A stretch of 64,000 nucleotides of DNA, taken from NCBI GenBank assembly GCA_018292915.2, contig JACVVK020000018.1:1590001-1654000 (forward strand), read 5' to 3'. A program made the translations under genes and the position numbers. The notes under the pieces were generated by a model, which was not told where the DNA came from, made no database searches, and was given only the letters and a program-made list of their open reading frames with translations. The DNA comes from Batillaria attramentaria. Its lineage: Eukaryota; Mollusca; Gastropoda; Batillariidae. Below, in pieces: positions 62,428-64,000 of the stretch (the first letter of the stretch is position 1; each line of letters begins with the position of its first letter).

Positions 62428-62477
<50 letters not shown>
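61950..62477. repeat. About 310-bp tandem duplication
   Basis: Units 61950-62161 and 62262-62477 share GCATGCAGTGTAAACAAACA, ACTTTACAAAT and TGTGCTAGCG, and each ends in an AC microsatellite. Confidence 0.75.
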
Positions 62478-62480
<3 letters not shown>

Positions 62481-63235
62481 AGAGAACAAAATCATCCGGC
62501 TGAACTTCATTCTAACCATTGTAAAACCATATCACAACATAGAATCTGCTGGATCGTCGGTCGCAGATATGATTAATGCTGAGTTAGCAGGAAGTATTCA
62601 GCGGATGCGTCCATCTTTGGATCTCTCGCACATTCGATCTTTCTGTGTTCCGTACTAGTTTTACTTGAACACATCGAACGAAATGCACTGCGTAGCCTAC
62701 GTACAGCAGTGAAAGCCAAACTAGATCTTTCGTTCGTCCTCCGGAACTTTGAGAGTACTGTCTTATGTTTTCCATAGGCCTTAAACACATGCGAAATATA
62801 TGGGGGGAGACCACCTGTCAGTCGCTGACATCTTCGTTTTTGTTTATTTTGTTAAAATGTTTTACGGCGGCTAGTGTAGGGTTGGGTCAAACAAACAGAC
62901 TTTTTACAAGCATGCGGATTCTATACTAAATTTACGCCAGTCACACGTCGTGGATGCGGCGATTTTGGTTTTCACGTGTGATGCTATGTGTTATGTTTGG
63001 GAGAAAACATAATCTTGGCTCCAACTTCGATACCGATCTTGGCTCCAACTTCGATATCGTAGGCATACCTACCTCTATTTTTCAAGGGGGAAATCTACAG
63101 AAAGGTTTTCCCGTTCCTGGTGTTCGCTTCGCTTCGAATTTTTGCGTGGTTTCTGGCTTTCTGCCATACTGCCATTACTGCGTAGATCTGCGGGATGCGC
63201 GCTAATGCGCGCAGACAACTCTTACGCGTTGTCCC

Positions 63236-64000
63236 TCAAAGGGAGGTAAGTGAACTATCTTTATGTTTCCAAGATCTTTGCATTATGCTTCTGAGTGTGA
63301 GTCAGTGGCAAAAACGAAACCCACTGAAATTCCCGCTTTCCACATGTCAAGTTGTAGAGATCGCGAAAAGATACTGCATTTCGATGCAAAATAATTTCTA
63401 GACCATCCCAGAACATGCTGGTGCAGTAACGTCAGTAGATTACGTCACCTTGGAAAGATATCGAACCTTCCAGTAAGTTGAGAAATGTTCTAGATCTGAC
63501 CTGTTCAGTACGTAAGTAGCCCTGCACAGCGTTCTGGGTTCTTCTTCTTTCATGAATTTGTTCTCCGTGCATATTCTGTTTATAAAGTATTGGAGTTGTA
63601 TTCTGTTGTATCCCGTGTCTTCTCTGCGATTGCACGAAGATGGCGACATAGTAGAAGTAAAATACACCACGTCTCCAAACAGGAATTCGGAAAGAAAGTG
63701 GCGAGACACCCCCAAGAAAAAACAGCATCACGTCAATCAAACATGACGCACTTACTTTACGTCAGTGCGCGTGCGTCTCTTCTTCGATGTTTGTGAGGCG
63801 TGTGGCTTGTAGAGGAAATGTGCTGTGAGTACAAATTTTCGGGTCAACTGACGATAACGGCTGCAGTGAATTTTTCTAATTTTTTTGTATATTTTTTTAT
63901 GGCACCCCAGGCTCATTATCTATGTATAGTAGGAGCGATTTTGAGATCTAAAGTGTGTTCACCAGCACTTTCATCAGGTACGGCTTACGCAAAAAATATA
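63236..64000. other. No gene recognised at right end
   Basis: Mixed-composition DNA with short random frames. No splice-supported coding segment or repeat boundary was seen. Confidence 0.5.

Larger units (their letters stand above)
61737..63235. mobile_element. Inverted-repeat-bounded segment with THAP-like scrap
   Basis: Arms 61737-61785 and 63184-63235 are inverted copies (GGGACAACGCG, AGAGTTGTCTGC, GCATTAGCGCGCATCC) with few differences. Just inside the left arm is a broken THAP-like coding piece, which P-type and some other DNA transposons carry. No matching target duplication was found, so the true ends are uncertain. Confidence 0.5.

Overview
The window looks like a repeat-rich animal nuclear genome, most likely a mollusc and probably a gastropod. 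The signs are short exons with GT-AG introns, very long CA/GT and GA/CT microsatellites, several tRNA-derived SINE families, CR1/L2-like and RNase H-bearing LINE remnants, and many small inverted-repeat elements. The taxonomic call is inference; no sequence search was possible.

Layout: 1-2724 (+) holds the 3' end of a TMEM232-like gene (five exons). 6233-12106 (+) holds an apparently complete six-exon gene. It joins an N-terminal NERD/PD-(D/E)XK-like nuclease domain to a superfamily 1 helicase-like ATPase. 14540-17426 (-) holds a complete five-exon gene resembling the ETX/MTX2 (aerolysin-type) beta-pore-forming family. From about 29.4 to 60.6 kb the minus strand carries a cluster of two-pore-domain potassium (K2P) channel loci. 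Locus A (29424-35821) has a very long repeated cytoplasmic tail and one apparent frame switch. Locus B (41294-47717) is complete over three exons. Locus D (51732-55669) is decayed. Locus C (60061-60605) is a final exon copied together with its intron from the B lineage. Where both sides are visible, the intron falls inside the first GYG filter codon, the known ancestral K2P intron position.

Between the genes the DNA is mostly mobile. A 665-670 bp element at 26528 and 57320 has perfect 9-bp target duplications, and both unoccupied target sites are also in the window. There are four full young SINE copies (three with 14-15 bp or near-perfect 11 bp target duplications, one in a CT tract) and a 43-bp truncated copy with a 13-bp duplication. 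An RNase H-type LINE tail with an 11-bp duplication lies at 19876. A 393-bp Harbinger-like MITE sits in an intron of the nuclease-helicase gene. Two further inverted-repeat elements lie at 33987 and 49343, and an inverted-repeat-bounded segment containing a broken THAP-like coding piece lies at 61.7-63.2 kb.

The strongest candidate for something little described is the animal NERD-helicase fusion, whose architecture recalls bacterial defence proteins. Next are the K2P loci whose N- and C-terminal tails are built from coding minisatellites, one of which has also been copied in inverted orientation at 53.5-54.4 kb. The three multi-exon genes at 1-2724, 6233-12106 and 14540-17426 keep consistent splice phases across all their exons, so their models are good. 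K2P A has an unresolved one-base phase problem.
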